NCBI RefSeq assembly: GCF_002797575.1
Contig: NZ_PGTX01000003.1
Coordinates: forward strand, 62,001-126,000
Source of the DNA: Polynucleobacter brandtiae
Lineage (GTDB): Bacteria; Pseudomonadota; Gammaproteobacteria; Burkholderiales; Burkholderiaceae
Direction: 5' to 3'
Length of the DNA stretch: 64,000 nt
Below are positions 37,550-45,834 of this stretch, piece by piece; the stretch's first letter is position 1, and each line of letters begins with the position of its first letter. A program made the position numbers and the translations under genes. The notes under the pieces are model-generated. The model saw only the letters and a list, made by a program, of their open reading frames with translations. It was not told the DNA's origin and did not search any database.

Positions 37550-38098
37550 TTACTTGGGTGCGCTGACCGTCACTAGGGCAGGGCGCAAAATCCGATCTGC
37601 AATGGAATATCCTCTTTGGAGAACTGAAATCACGGTATTAGCCTCTTGATCCGAAGCGATGGATGCAATCGCTTGGTGGTGGTGCGGGTCAAACTTCTCG
37701 CCCACAGCCGGGTTTAATTCAGTCATACGGCCTTTTTCGAAGGCAGATAACAACTGTTTGAGGGTAATTTCTAAACCCTCTTTAAAGGCCTTGGCATCGA
37801 CTGCCTCAGCGGTAAGTGCGGCATACAGGCTATCGGCTACAGGCACAAGATGCTCAGCGAAACCCTCAATTGCAAATTTATGCGCTTTTGTTACATCATC
37901 AGCAGCACGGCGACGAATGTTTTCACCTTCAGCCTTGGCGCGCAAGTAAGTATCTTGCATCTCCGTCAATTTTTGATTGAGCTCTGCAATTTCCTGCTCT
38001 GGCGTTTTTACCTCGATATTCTCGGGACTGATCTCTGCCTGAGCTTGATCGGCGACGCTTTCCTGATCAGGTGACGGATTTGGTATTTCTTGGGTCAT
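37550..38098 (-). CDS. grpE: nucleotide exchange factor GrpE
   Basis: 182-residue GrpE, a homodimer that releases ADP from DnaK. The acidic, Gln/Pro-rich N-terminus (about 35 residues) is followed by a long coiled coil ([35 protein letters not shown]). The C-terminal beta domain has the family pattern [15 protein letters not shown] and [16 protein letters not shown]. It is expressed from a near-perfect sigma-32 promoter and ends at its own terminator before dnaK, so it is probably transcribed separately from dnaKJ. hemH lies upstream on the same strand. Confidence 0.95.
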   Translation of the reverse strand: MTQEIPNPSPDQESVADQAQAEISPENIEVKTPEQEIAELNQKLTEMQDTYLRAKAEGENIRRRAADDVTKAHKFAIEGFAEHLVPVADSLYAALTAEAVDAKAFKEGLEITLKQLLSAFEKGRMTELNPAVGEKFDPHHHQAIASIASDQEANTVISVLQRGYSIADRILRPALVTVSAPK

Positions 38099-38141
38099 AG
38101 TTACGAATTCACTTTTAAATAAGAATGGTTGCTTTTAGTAA

Positions 38142-38169
38142 ATATGGGGCTTAGTCGCTCCATTTCAAG
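38142..38169 (-). promoter_or_regulatory. consensus sigma-32 (heat-shock) promoter of grpE
   Basis: Read on the minus strand: CTTGAA (38164-38169), 14-base spacer, CCCCATAT (38142-38149). Both boxes match the RpoH consensus fully. Transcription would start about 35-40 bases before the grpE ATG. A second TTCAAG copy (38178-38183) overlaps the hemH stop region and is probably incidental. Confidence 0.85.
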
Positions 38170-38179
38170 TGCCTTAAAT

Positions 38180-39274
38180 TCAAGTAATACTCGCTTTAGC
38201 TAACTCCGCTAGACGATCGCGCTCTGCTAAAGTTATTTCAGATTCCACACCCAATGGCCAGCCGGCTAAATGCTGATGAGCAATCTCGTACATCGCCTCA
38301 ATCCATTTGGGGCTGCTATTTAAGCAGGGGATATAGCGGTAATCTTTTCCGCCATGCTCTAAGAAAATCTCGCGCGCTTCCATTGCGATCTCCTCCAGAG
38401 TTTCAAGACAGTCCGCCGGAAATCCAGGGCAGAAAATATCAATTCTTTGACAGCCCTCTTTACCCAGCTGCTCAATTGCTGGAGCGGTATATGGCTTAAG
38501 CCATTCAGCCCTTCCAAAACGAGACTGAAAAGTGACTAAATATTGGCCCGATACCAGTCCTAAAGATTCACCCAGCAAGCGGCCTGTTTTCAAGCACTCG
38601 CAGTGGTAGGGGTCACCCTTCATTAGATTTCTTTTGGGCAGACCATGAAATGACATTACCAAGCGATCGCCTTTATCAAAATCTGGGCGACCATTTTTAT
38701 CCCAAGCGCCTAGCACTTGATCACGTAAAGCCGAAATATAGGCTGGGTTGTCATGGTAGTGCTTGATGAGACGCAATTCTGGTTGATCGCGCCAAGTACT
38801 AAGCACTCGAAATACCTCATCAAAACTAGAGGCCGAAGTTGTTGCTGAATATTGTGGATAGAGTGGGAGCAGTAAAAGTCGCTCCATACCCTGCGCCTTT
38901 AAGGCCTCAAGGACATGCTGCGTAGAGGGCTGACCATAGCGCATCGCCAAATCCACTAAAACTACTTGTCCATGCTCAGCAAATTTTTCACCCAATTCTT
39001 TCGCCTGTAGGCGTGAGTAATGCATCAAAGGTGAGCCCAATTTAGGTAGCCAAATAGAAGCATATTTTTTGGCCGAAGCACCACTGCGAATAGGCAAAAT
39101 GATGCCATTCAAGATACACCACCAAATCACACGCGGAATTTCTACTACGCGGGGATCGGATAAGAATTCTTTTAAATAAGCTCTAACTGCTTTTGCAGTA
39201 GGCGCATCAGGAGTCCCTAGGTTTAACAACAATACGGCTGTTTTGGTAGAGCGTAAATGGGGGTTTGAATTCAC
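38180..39274 (-). CDS. hemH: ferrochelatase
   Basis: 364-residue enzyme inserting ferrous iron into protoporphyrin IX, the last step of haem synthesis, membrane-associated. Motifs are TAVLLLNLGTPDAPTAKAVR at the start, the active-site His in MSFHGLPKRNLMKGDPYHCE (near 210), and DCLETLEEIAMEAREIFLEHGG with the conserved acidic residues. The start is GTG at 39274. It lies between hrcA and grpE, a gene order seen in related betaproteobacteria. It shares the minus-strand direction and may be read from the hrcA promoter. Confidence 0.95.
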   Translation of the reverse strand: MNSNPHLRSTKTAVLLLNLGTPDAPTAKAVRAYLKEFLSDPRVVEIPRVIWWCILNGIILPIRSGASAKKYASIWLPKLGSPLMHYSRLQAKELGEKFAEHGQVVLVDLAMRYGQPSTQHVLEALKAQGMERLLLLPLYPQYSATTSASSFDEVFRVLSTWRDQPELRLIKHYHDNPAYISALRDQVLGAWDKNGRPDFDKGDRLVMSFHGLPKRNLMKGDPYHCECLKTGRLLGESLGLVSGQYLVTFQSRFGRAEWLKPYTAPAIEQLGKEGCQRIDIFCPGFPADCLETLEEIAMEAREIFLEHGGKDYRYIPCLNSSPKWIEAMYEIAHQHLAGWPLGVESEITLAERDRLAELAKASIT

Positions 39275-39295
39275 AAAAGGCCTATCTTGATTAAA

Positions 39296-40306
39296 TTAGG
39301 AGCTTAACGCACCGGATAATAATTTAGAGGTGATGTCGACAATCGGAATAACACGATCATAGGCCATACGAGTGGGGCCAATTACACCCAAGGTGCCGAC
39401 GATCTGACCATCAACACTATAAGGTGCACTGATAACGGCCAAATCCTCATAAGGCAACAAATCACTCTCACCACCAATAAAAATTTGGATGCCATCTGCA
39501 TGGCTAGAGATGTCTAATAATTGCATCAATACGGACTTCTGCTCTAACATATCGAACATTTTGCGTAACTTATCCAAATTGGCGCTGAGATCACCTACAT
39601 TTAACAAGCGACGCTCTCCTGAGAGCAGCATATCGCCCTGACCCATCCCATAGTCACTCACGCCACTATGCAATGCTAATGCCATTAATCCTGAAATATC
39701 CGTGCGTAAGTTATCAAGATCTGAAACGAGATGCGCGCGAACCTGCGCAAAGCTCTTGCCGGCAAACTGTGCATTGATGTAATTTCCAGCTTCGACTAGT
39801 TGGCTTGGTGTGTAATCTTGCGTTGTTGGCAAAATCCGATTTTGGACGTCACCCTCAGGGGTCACCATAATTAGCAAAATTTTGCCTTCGCCTAAGCGCA
39901 TAAATTCAATATGCTTAAAAACCTGAGCCCGCTTAGGCGTCATCACAACCCCGGCAAAATGCGTCAAATTAGACAAAATCTGCGCTGCTGAGTTCAGCAT
40001 TCTTTGGGGAGAATCCGGCAAAAGCCCTTTTTCTACCTCGCGGGCAGCGATCTCCTCTAGGGGGCGCACGGTTACCATGGTATCAACAAACAAGCGGTAG
40101 CCACGTGGGGTCGGAATACGTCCAGCAGAGGTATGGGGGCTAGTCACTAGGCCCATATCCTCTAAATCAGCCATCACATTGCGAATGGTGGCTGCAGATA
40201 GGTCTAATCCAGAGAATCGGGAGAGGGTTCGCGAGCCAATAGGTTGACCCTCCTCGATGTATCGCTCGATGAGTGTTTTAAGTAAGGCGCGGGAACGATC
40301 GTCCAT
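39296..40306 (-). CDS. hrcA: heat-inducible transcription repressor HrcA
   Basis: 336-residue repressor that binds CIRCE operators with help from GroEL. The N-terminal winged helix is [20 protein letters not shown], then [20 protein letters not shown], and the wing is [20 protein letters not shown]. The GAF-like dimerisation region and C-terminal [20 protein letters not shown] are typical. No CIRCE sequence was found by eye near grpE, dnaK or hrcA, so its target (probably groESL) lies elsewhere. TAAAAT lies 10 bases before the ATG with no Shine-Dalgarno. It diverges from nadK. Confidence 0.95.
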   Translation of the reverse strand: MDDRSRALLKTLIERYIEEGQPIGSRTLSRFSGLDLSAATIRNVMADLEDMGLVTSPHTSAGRIPTPRGYRLFVDTMVTVRPLEEIAAREVEKGLLPDSPQRMLNSAAQILSNLTHFAGVVMTPKRAQVFKHIEFMRLGEGKILLIMVTPEGDVQNRILPTTQDYTPSQLVEAGNYINAQFAGKSFAQVRAHLVSDLDNLRTDISGLMALALHSGVSDYGMGQGDMLLSGERRLLNVGDLSANLDKLRKMFDMLEQKSVLMQLLDISSHADGIQIFIGGESDLLPYEDLAVISAPYSVDGQIVGTLGVIGPTRMAYDRVIPIVDITSKLLSGALSS

Positions 40307-40331
40307 AGTGGAAGGGATTTTATGCGTATGG

Positions 40332-40337
40332 TTTAAT
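40332..40337 (+). promoter_or_regulatory. candidate -10 box of a leaderless nadK promoter
   Basis: TTTAAT (5 of 6 to TATAAT) ends 6 bases before the nadK ATG at 40344. There is no ribosome-binding site, and the -35 position (GGAAGG) is poor. Confidence 0.38.
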
Positions 40338-40343
40338 CACCAT

Positions 40344-41249
40344 ATGTTAAGCCCATCCCCAAATTCCATCAAAAAGGCATTTAGCCGGGTTGCGCTTGTC
40401 GGCAAATATCAGGCTGATGGCATGCAAGAGCACCTTGGTGACCTGGCAAAGCTACTGGGGCAACAGGGTTGCGAGATCTTCATAGAAGCCTCAACAGCGG
40501 CTCATCTCAGCCTAACCGCCTACCCCACTAAAAAAATTGAGACATTTGCTGGAGCCATCGATTTAGCCGTTGTATTGGGTGGTGACGGCACCATGCTTGG
40601 CATTGGGCGACAGCTAGCAGGCAGTCAAGTCCCCTTGGTAGGTATCAATATGGGTCGCCTGGGTTACATGACTGATATTCCTATTCAGAGTGTCCAAACG
40701 ATTCTTCCCCAAATTATTGCCGGGGAATATGAGGCTGATACCAGGACTTTATTAGCCGCAGTAGTACTTCGCAATGGCGAGGAAATCAATCGCTCCTTAG
40801 CCCTGAATGATGTTGTTGTGAACCGCTCCGGAATTTCTGGCATGGTGGGACTGGCGGTTAAAGTCAACGGCTCTTTTATGTATAACCTACGATCTGATGG
40901 TTTGATTATCTCTACCCCTACTGGCTCGACCGCCTATGCCTTATCAGCGGGTGGTCCAATTTTGCATCCCCGAGTAGCGGGTATTTTATTGGCGCCTATA
41001 GCACCGCACTCTCTATCCAATCGCCCCATTGTTTTGCCACAAGACATCATGGTGAGCATTGAAGTGGTGGACGGTAGAGAAATTATTGTGAACTTTGATA
41101 TGCAATCCCAAACGCATCTGCAAACTGGTGACACGATCCAAGTACGTCAGTCCGAAAAAACAATCACCCTACTGCATCCGCGTGCTCATAGTGACTACAA
41201 AACTTTGCGAGAAAAGTTACATTGGAATGAGTATCCATCGACATTCTGA
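40344..41249 (+). CDS. nadK: NAD kinase
   Basis: 301-residue enzyme making NADP from NAD and ATP. The hallmark GGDGTMLGIGRQL (near 74-86) and the NAD-site stretch LNDVVVNRSG, then LRSDGLIISTPTGSTAYALS (near 190), are all clear. The start at 40344 is used; the longer open frame would run into the divergent hrcA. recN follows after 26 bases, the conserved hrcA/nadK/recN neighbourhood. No Shine-Dalgarno is visible. Confidence 0.95.
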   Translation: MLSPSPNSIKKAFSRVALVGKYQADGMQEHLGDLAKLLGQQGCEIFIEASTAAHLSLTAYPTKKIETFAGAIDLAVVLGGDGTMLGIGRQLAGSQVPLVGINMGRLGYMTDIPIQSVQTILPQIIAGEYEADTRTLLAAVVLRNGEEINRSLALNDVVVNRSGISGMVGLAVKVNGSFMYNLRSDGLIISTPTGSTAYALSAGGPILHPRVAGILLAPIAPHSLSNRPIVLPQDIMVSIEVVDGREIIVNFDMQSQTHLQTGDTIQVRQSEKTITLLHPRAHSDYKTLREKLHWNEYPSTF

Positions 41250-41275
41250 TGTCGAGTCCATTGATACGCTAAAGC

Positions 41276-42946
41276 ATGCTGCAAACACTTACGCTCCGTG
41301 ACTTTGTCATTGTTGATCAACTAGAGCTTGACTTTTCATCTGGCTTTACTGTTCTCACAGGTGAAACTGGTGCCGGTAAATCCATCCTTTTGGATGCGCT
41401 AGGTCTTGTACTTGGGGAGCGCGCTGACAGCAGCCAAATTCGGGAAGGTAGCAACCGTACGGAAATTAGCGCCCTTTTTAGTATTGATGCTACTCAACTT
41501 GATCACTTCAATCATTGGTTAGAGGAGCAAGGCTTCCCACTTGAAGAAAACGGACAAAGTCTGTTGCTCAAAAGGACCGTAGAAACAAATGGTCGCAGTC
41601 GCGCCTTTATTAATGGCAGCGTGGCTACACTAGCTCAATTACGAGAAGCGGGCGATCAACTAGTCGATATTCATGGGCAGCATGCCCATCAGCTACTACT
41701 AAAAAGTGGGGCGCAACGCGAACTTTTAGATCGTCATGCAAATCACACCACATTAGTAAATACAGTTTCTCAATCCTTCAAAATCCTTCAAGACTCGCGT
41801 CGTCGTCTCGAGCAGGCAGAAAATGCTGGCCAAGACATTGAGCGAGAGCGCGAACGACTGGAATGGCAATTAGAGGAATTAACTGAACTGTCGCCACAAA
41901 ATGGTGAGTGGAGCGCCATTCAGAATGAGCATGCGCGCCTAGCAAATGGTGCAAAAATTATGGGTGGCTGCCAAGAGGCTATTGATGTTTTGAGTGAAGC
42001 TGAAAATTCTGTCGAGTCAACACTTTCTAGGGCGAGCGTGAATATGAGTGCGCTAGCAGCGCATGACTCTGCACTGAGCGCCATTAGCCAAGCCCTTGAA
42101 TCAGCGCAGATTCAAGTTGATGAGGCCGTACATCATCTCAATCGCTATTTACAAAAATTAGAGTTAGATCCAGCACGCTTAAGTCTAGTCGAAGATCGGA
42201 TGCAGGCTTTACACAGCGCAGCGAGAAAATATCGCACTGAAGCTGATTACCTGCCCACTCTTTTTAACGAGACCACTGAGCGCTTAGAGGCTCTCACTGC
42301 CTCTCAAAACATAGGCGCATTGCAAGATAAAGTAAAGCAAGAGGAGGCCGCCTATCTCAAGCTAGCTAAACAACTGACACAAAAACGTGGAATTGCTGCA
42401 AAGGACTTAAGTAGTCTTGTGACCTCAGCTATGCAGGATTTATCGATGGCAGGTGGACAACTAGAAATTGCCCTATCCCCCTTAAATGAAGGTAGCGCCC
42501 ACGGTCTTGAGCAAGTCGAATTTTTAGTCGCCGGTCACTCAGGTAGTACGCCGCGCTCTTTGGCGAAAGTTGCTTCCGGTGGCGAGCTAGCGCGGATTAG
42601 CTTGGCCATTAGCGTTATTACCAGCAAAGCATCATTTACTCCGACCTTGATATTTGATGAAGTAGATGCCGGTATTGGCGGCGCTGTAGCAGAGACCGTA
42701 GGTAAATTACTGCGACAGCTAGGCGAGTCACATCAAATATTGTGCGTCACTCACTTGCCACAAGTATCTGCACAAGGCAATCATCACCTTAAAGTGAGTA
42801 AGTCACAGGCCGATGACAAAACACTTTCACAAGTGAGCCTCCTGGGAAGATCCGAGCGTGTGGAAGAAATTGCACGCATGCTAGGAGGTGCCACAATTAC
42901 CGATACCACTCGCCGTCATGCCCGAGAATTACTAGGGCAAGGTTAA
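41276..42946 (+). CDS. recN: DNA repair protein RecN
   Basis: 556-residue SMC-like ATPase acting in double-strand break repair. The N-terminal Walker A is GETGAGKSILLDALGLVLGE (near 30-50). A central coiled coil (about 150-370) is followed by the C-terminal signature VASGGELARISLAISV and Walker B PTLIFDEVDAGIGGAVAE. The D- and H-loop region ILCVTHLPQVSAQGNHHLKV is also present. Its stop codon shares the palindrome TTAA with the stop of the convergent glnE gene. No LexA box was recognised upstream. Confidence 0.96.
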   Translation: MLQTLTLRDFVIVDQLELDFSSGFTVLTGETGAGKSILLDALGLVLGERADSSQIREGSNRTEISALFSIDATQLDHFNHWLEEQGFPLEENGQSLLLKRTVETNGRSRAFINGSVATLAQLREAGDQLVDIHGQHAHQLLLKSGAQRELLDRHANHTTLVNTVSQSFKILQDSRRRLEQAENAGQDIERERERLEWQLEELTELSPQNGEWSAIQNEHARLANGAKIMGGCQEAIDVLSEAENSVESTLSRASVNMSALAAHDSALSAISQALESAQIQVDEAVHHLNRYLQKLELDPARLSLVEDRMQALHSAARKYRTEADYLPTLFNETTERLEALTASQNIGALQDKVKQEEAAYLKLAKQLTQKRGIAAKDLSSLVTSAMQDLSMAGGQLEIALSPLNEGSAHGLEQVEFLVAGHSGSTPRSLAKVASGGELARISLAISVITSKASFTPTLIFDEVDAGIGGAVAETVGKLLRQLGESHQILCVTHLPQVSAQGNHHLKVSKSQADDKTLSQVSLLGRSERVEEIARMLGGATITDTTRRHARELLGQG

Positions 42947-45756
42947 ATCTCAGGGCGAGCACTGAAGAGTTCTTGCCATAAATTCAATACTGACTGTCTA
43001 GCTTCAATAAGTTTTGGCTCTTGGCGCAAATTTACTCTCGTTTTTTCTGCCCCATCCAAACGTAAACGATGTTGATGGGCCCTTAATAGTCGATAAGCAT
43101 TCGCGACATTTTGCGCAACGTCCAGCGGGATTAAATCAGCTGCACCTGCAATACGTAATAGCGCAATATTACCTAAATTAGCAACAAGCTGAGGAAATCT
43201 ATGTGCATGAGCCAAAATTAAATACTGAACCATAAATTCAATATCTACCATTCCACCGGCATCATGCTTCAAATCGAAATCAGTACCAGGGTTTGGATGG
43301 CCGGCGTGAACCTTACGACGCATCTCTTCAATCTCAAAACGCAATGCCCCAATATCTCGCTTCTGACTGAGTACCTCAGAACGTACGGCATCAAAATCGA
43401 ATCCAACGTCTTTACTACCCGCAGAAAACCGGGCTCGGGTTAAAGCTTGATGTTCCCAGACCCAAGCGGCATTACCGCCCTCGCGAAGTTGGTATTTTTT
43501 GAATGCGTCAGTGCTCGTCACCAAAAATCCAGCGGCACCATTCGGCCGTAAACGGGTATCAATCTCGAATAAGCTACCAGCTGAGGTGTAGGTAGTTAGC
43601 CAATTAATGACCCTTTTAGCTAGCAATGTATAAACCTCTTGATGAGTGAAGTCACCTTCCTTGGCCTGATACAGAAAGATTACATCTAGATCTGAAGCAT
43701 AGCCCAACTCCTTACCTCCTAATTTGCCATAAGAAATAATGGCAAACGGCGGCAGTGGTTCTTTTGGTATACCAAACTTCTGCGCCACACTAGGCCAAAC
43801 ACGCTCAAAAGTGGTCTGCAGTATCAAGTCCGCCAAGGTCGATAAATGATCACTCACTTTTTCTACAGAAAGAGCCTGTTCAACTCCAATACCTACATCT
43901 GCCAATAAAGTAATGAAGGTTTCCGTATGATGGGTCACGCGCAAGATATCCATTGCTTGCTCAGATCCATCCCCGCTTGACATCACATCATCAAGTCGTA
44001 GGTTAAGAGTGCTGCTGACTTCTTGCCAATACTGCTCTGGCTCTTCAATGAGCGCGATCTCTGTTCTGGAATTTAATAAGTAGTCTAATAAGTGAGGGTG
44101 TTGTGTTAGATATTCAGCGCCCCATTGAGAAGTCCTCATTAGCGCCAGAACATTGAGTAATGCTTTGGGATACTCAGACAGAATGGATAAATAAGCACTA
44201 CGTCTCACAATAGCTTCTAGTAAATCAAAAAAGCGAAGTAAGGCAATATCTTTTCCAGCAGCAAGATTGTCTTCTTGAAGGCTCTGAGCGGCTTTACAAA
44301 TGAGATTACTAAAAATGAGCTGGCTCTTTTCTGGTAATTGCCTTCTCTTGACGCTATCCATCCACAGCAGCCAACGCTTTAAAGATTCAGGGAAAATAAG
44401 CTCATCTGGCTGCCACCCCAGCGTTAAGAGCCCGGTATCTAAGCGCGCACTATCATCTAATAAAAATGCCTTTTCAAATAACTGCGCAACAATTGCCTGG
44501 TGAGTATCCAACTCCATTAAGAAGGCAGACTGATCTTGCCGCTTACCGGGAGCCGACATACTCAAAGCTAAACGTGTACGTGCAGCCCCATCCTCTGGTA
44601 AGTAATGGGTTTGCTGATCCTCCCAAACTTGGATACGGTGCTCTAGGCGTCGCAAAAATTGGTAAGCTGCCTTGAGTGCCTCAATCTCTTTGACTGATAA
44701 GCCCCCTTGCAGTTTGACAAGATCAAGCACCTCTAGGGTGGGTCGAATACGAAAGCGGGGGTCTGTACCGCCTCGCATTAATTGAAACATTTGAGCTAAA
44801 AATTCGATTTCCCGAATGCCTCCTCGTCCTAACTTGATGTCTTTTGAGCGCCCCTGATGGGCTGAAGAGCGCTTCTCAGCTTCTCGTTGTATCTGCGCGT
44901 GAAGCTCCCTGATAGAAGCAATCACGCCATAGTCTAGGTGACGGCGGTAAACAAAAGGGCGAATCAATTGATCGAGCTCTTGTTGACAGGTAGTAAATGC
45001 TGGCGATTCTGGTGATGGGGTTATCAATCTACCCTTAATCCAGGCATAGCGCTCCCACTCTCTACCTTGGACCAGTAAATACTCTTCAAGCATATCAAGG
45101 CTACAGACCAAAGGCCCTGAATCTCCGTTCGGTCGCAGACGCATATCCACCCGAAACACAAAACCATTCTCATCATGCTCAGCTAAAAACTTAATTAAGC
45201 GCTTACCCATGCGGGTAAACCATTCGTGGTGGGATAGACTTTTTATGGCGCCCTGAGTCTCACCTTCATGCTCATACAAGAAAATTAAATCAATATCTGA
45301 AGACAAATTGAGCTCCATACCACCCAATTTACCCATCCCAACAACCATCAATGGCATCTCTGCATCTCTATCAGCGCTCCATGGAAGTCCAAAGCGCTCT
45401 CCAAGATCGCGGCGAATATAGGCAATTGATAAGTTGACCGCCTCTTGTGCGAAATAACTTAATGCATGAGTCACTTCAGTTAGATCAGCCAATCCATTGA
45501 GATCTCGGTAGGCAACCCAGAGCATTAGGCGTTGTCTGGCTAACCGTAGATCCGCCATAAATTGAGCTTCATTGTGCTCTGCTGCACTCACAGCCAATAG
45601 GCAAGGGCTTAATAGCTCCTGAATACCAGAAAGGTCAATCTCTTGACTACTTTTGATGTTTAACCAATCAACCCAGTCTGGACGCGCATTTAGCCAGCGC
45701 TGTGCGTAGGTTGAATGCTGCTTAAGAAATTCAATTTGGGTCGAAAAATCCATCAT
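42943..45756 (-). CDS. glnE: bifunctional glutamine synthetase adenylyltransferase/adenylyl-removing enzyme
   Basis: 937-residue enzyme that reversibly adenylylates glutamine synthetase in response to PII and glutamine. Two nucleotidyltransferase domains are visible. The N-terminal deadenylylase has GMGKLGGMELNLSSDIDLIF near residue 142. The C-terminal adenylyltransferase has SYGKLGGKELGYASDLDVIF near 680. Both keep the GGxEL and SDxD residues, so both activities should be intact. AGGGG precedes the ATG. It is convergent with recN (stops overlap) and divergent from the yhdP-like gene. Confidence 0.95.
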   Translation of the reverse strand: MMDFSTQIEFLKQHSTYAQRWLNARPDWVDWLNIKSSQEIDLSGIQELLSPCLLAVSAAEHNEAQFMADLRLARQRLMLWVAYRDLNGLADLTEVTHALSYFAQEAVNLSIAYIRRDLGERFGLPWSADRDAEMPLMVVGMGKLGGMELNLSSDIDLIFLYEHEGETQGAIKSLSHHEWFTRMGKRLIKFLAEHDENGFVFRVDMRLRPNGDSGPLVCSLDMLEEYLLVQGREWERYAWIKGRLITPSPESPAFTTCQQELDQLIRPFVYRRHLDYGVIASIRELHAQIQREAEKRSSAHQGRSKDIKLGRGGIREIEFLAQMFQLMRGGTDPRFRIRPTLEVLDLVKLQGGLSVKEIEALKAAYQFLRRLEHRIQVWEDQQTHYLPEDGAARTRLALSMSAPGKRQDQSAFLMELDTHQAIVAQLFEKAFLLDDSARLDTGLLTLGWQPDELIFPESLKRWLLWMDSVKRRQLPEKSQLIFSNLICKAAQSLQEDNLAAGKDIALLRFFDLLEAIVRRSAYLSILSEYPKALLNVLALMRTSQWGAEYLTQHPHLLDYLLNSRTEIALIEEPEQYWQEVSSTLNLRLDDVMSSGDGSEQAMDILRVTHHTETFITLLADVGIGVEQALSVEKVSDHLSTLADLILQTTFERVWPSVAQKFGIPKEPLPPFAIISYGKLGGKELGYASDLDVIFLYQAKEGDFTHQEVYTLLAKRVINWLTTYTSAGSLFEIDTRLRPNGAAGFLVTSTDAFKKYQLREGGNAAWVWEHQALTRARFSAGSKDVGFDFDAVRSEVLSQKRDIGALRFEIEEMRRKVHAGHPNPGTDFDLKHDAGGMVDIEFMVQYLILAHAHRFPQLVANLGNIALLRIAGAADLIPLDVAQNVANAYRLLRAHQHRLRLDGAEKTRVNLRQEPKLIEARQSVLNLWQELFSARPEI

Positions 45757-45798
45757 TCCCCTATCTTAATCTGACTCTGAGCTCAAACCACAGAAGCG

Positions 45799-45827
45799 TT
45801 GTGCCCGCTTAAAGGCTGACGGATAAT
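45799..45827 (+). promoter_or_regulatory. candidate promoter with -10 directly before the yhdP-like start codon
   Basis: TTGTGC (45799-45804), a 17-base spacer and GATAAT (45822-45827). The -10 ends 7 bases before the ATG at 45835, so the start point would be at the A of ATG, and no ribosome-binding site is present. This is one of the few candidates here with a recognisable -35 (TTG) at the right distance. Confidence 0.5.
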
Positions 45828-45834
45828 AGAACTC

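Noticed and set aside
40257..40343. 29-codon N-terminal extension of nadK
   Set aside because: It is antisense to the start of hrcA and lacks NAD kinase similarity.
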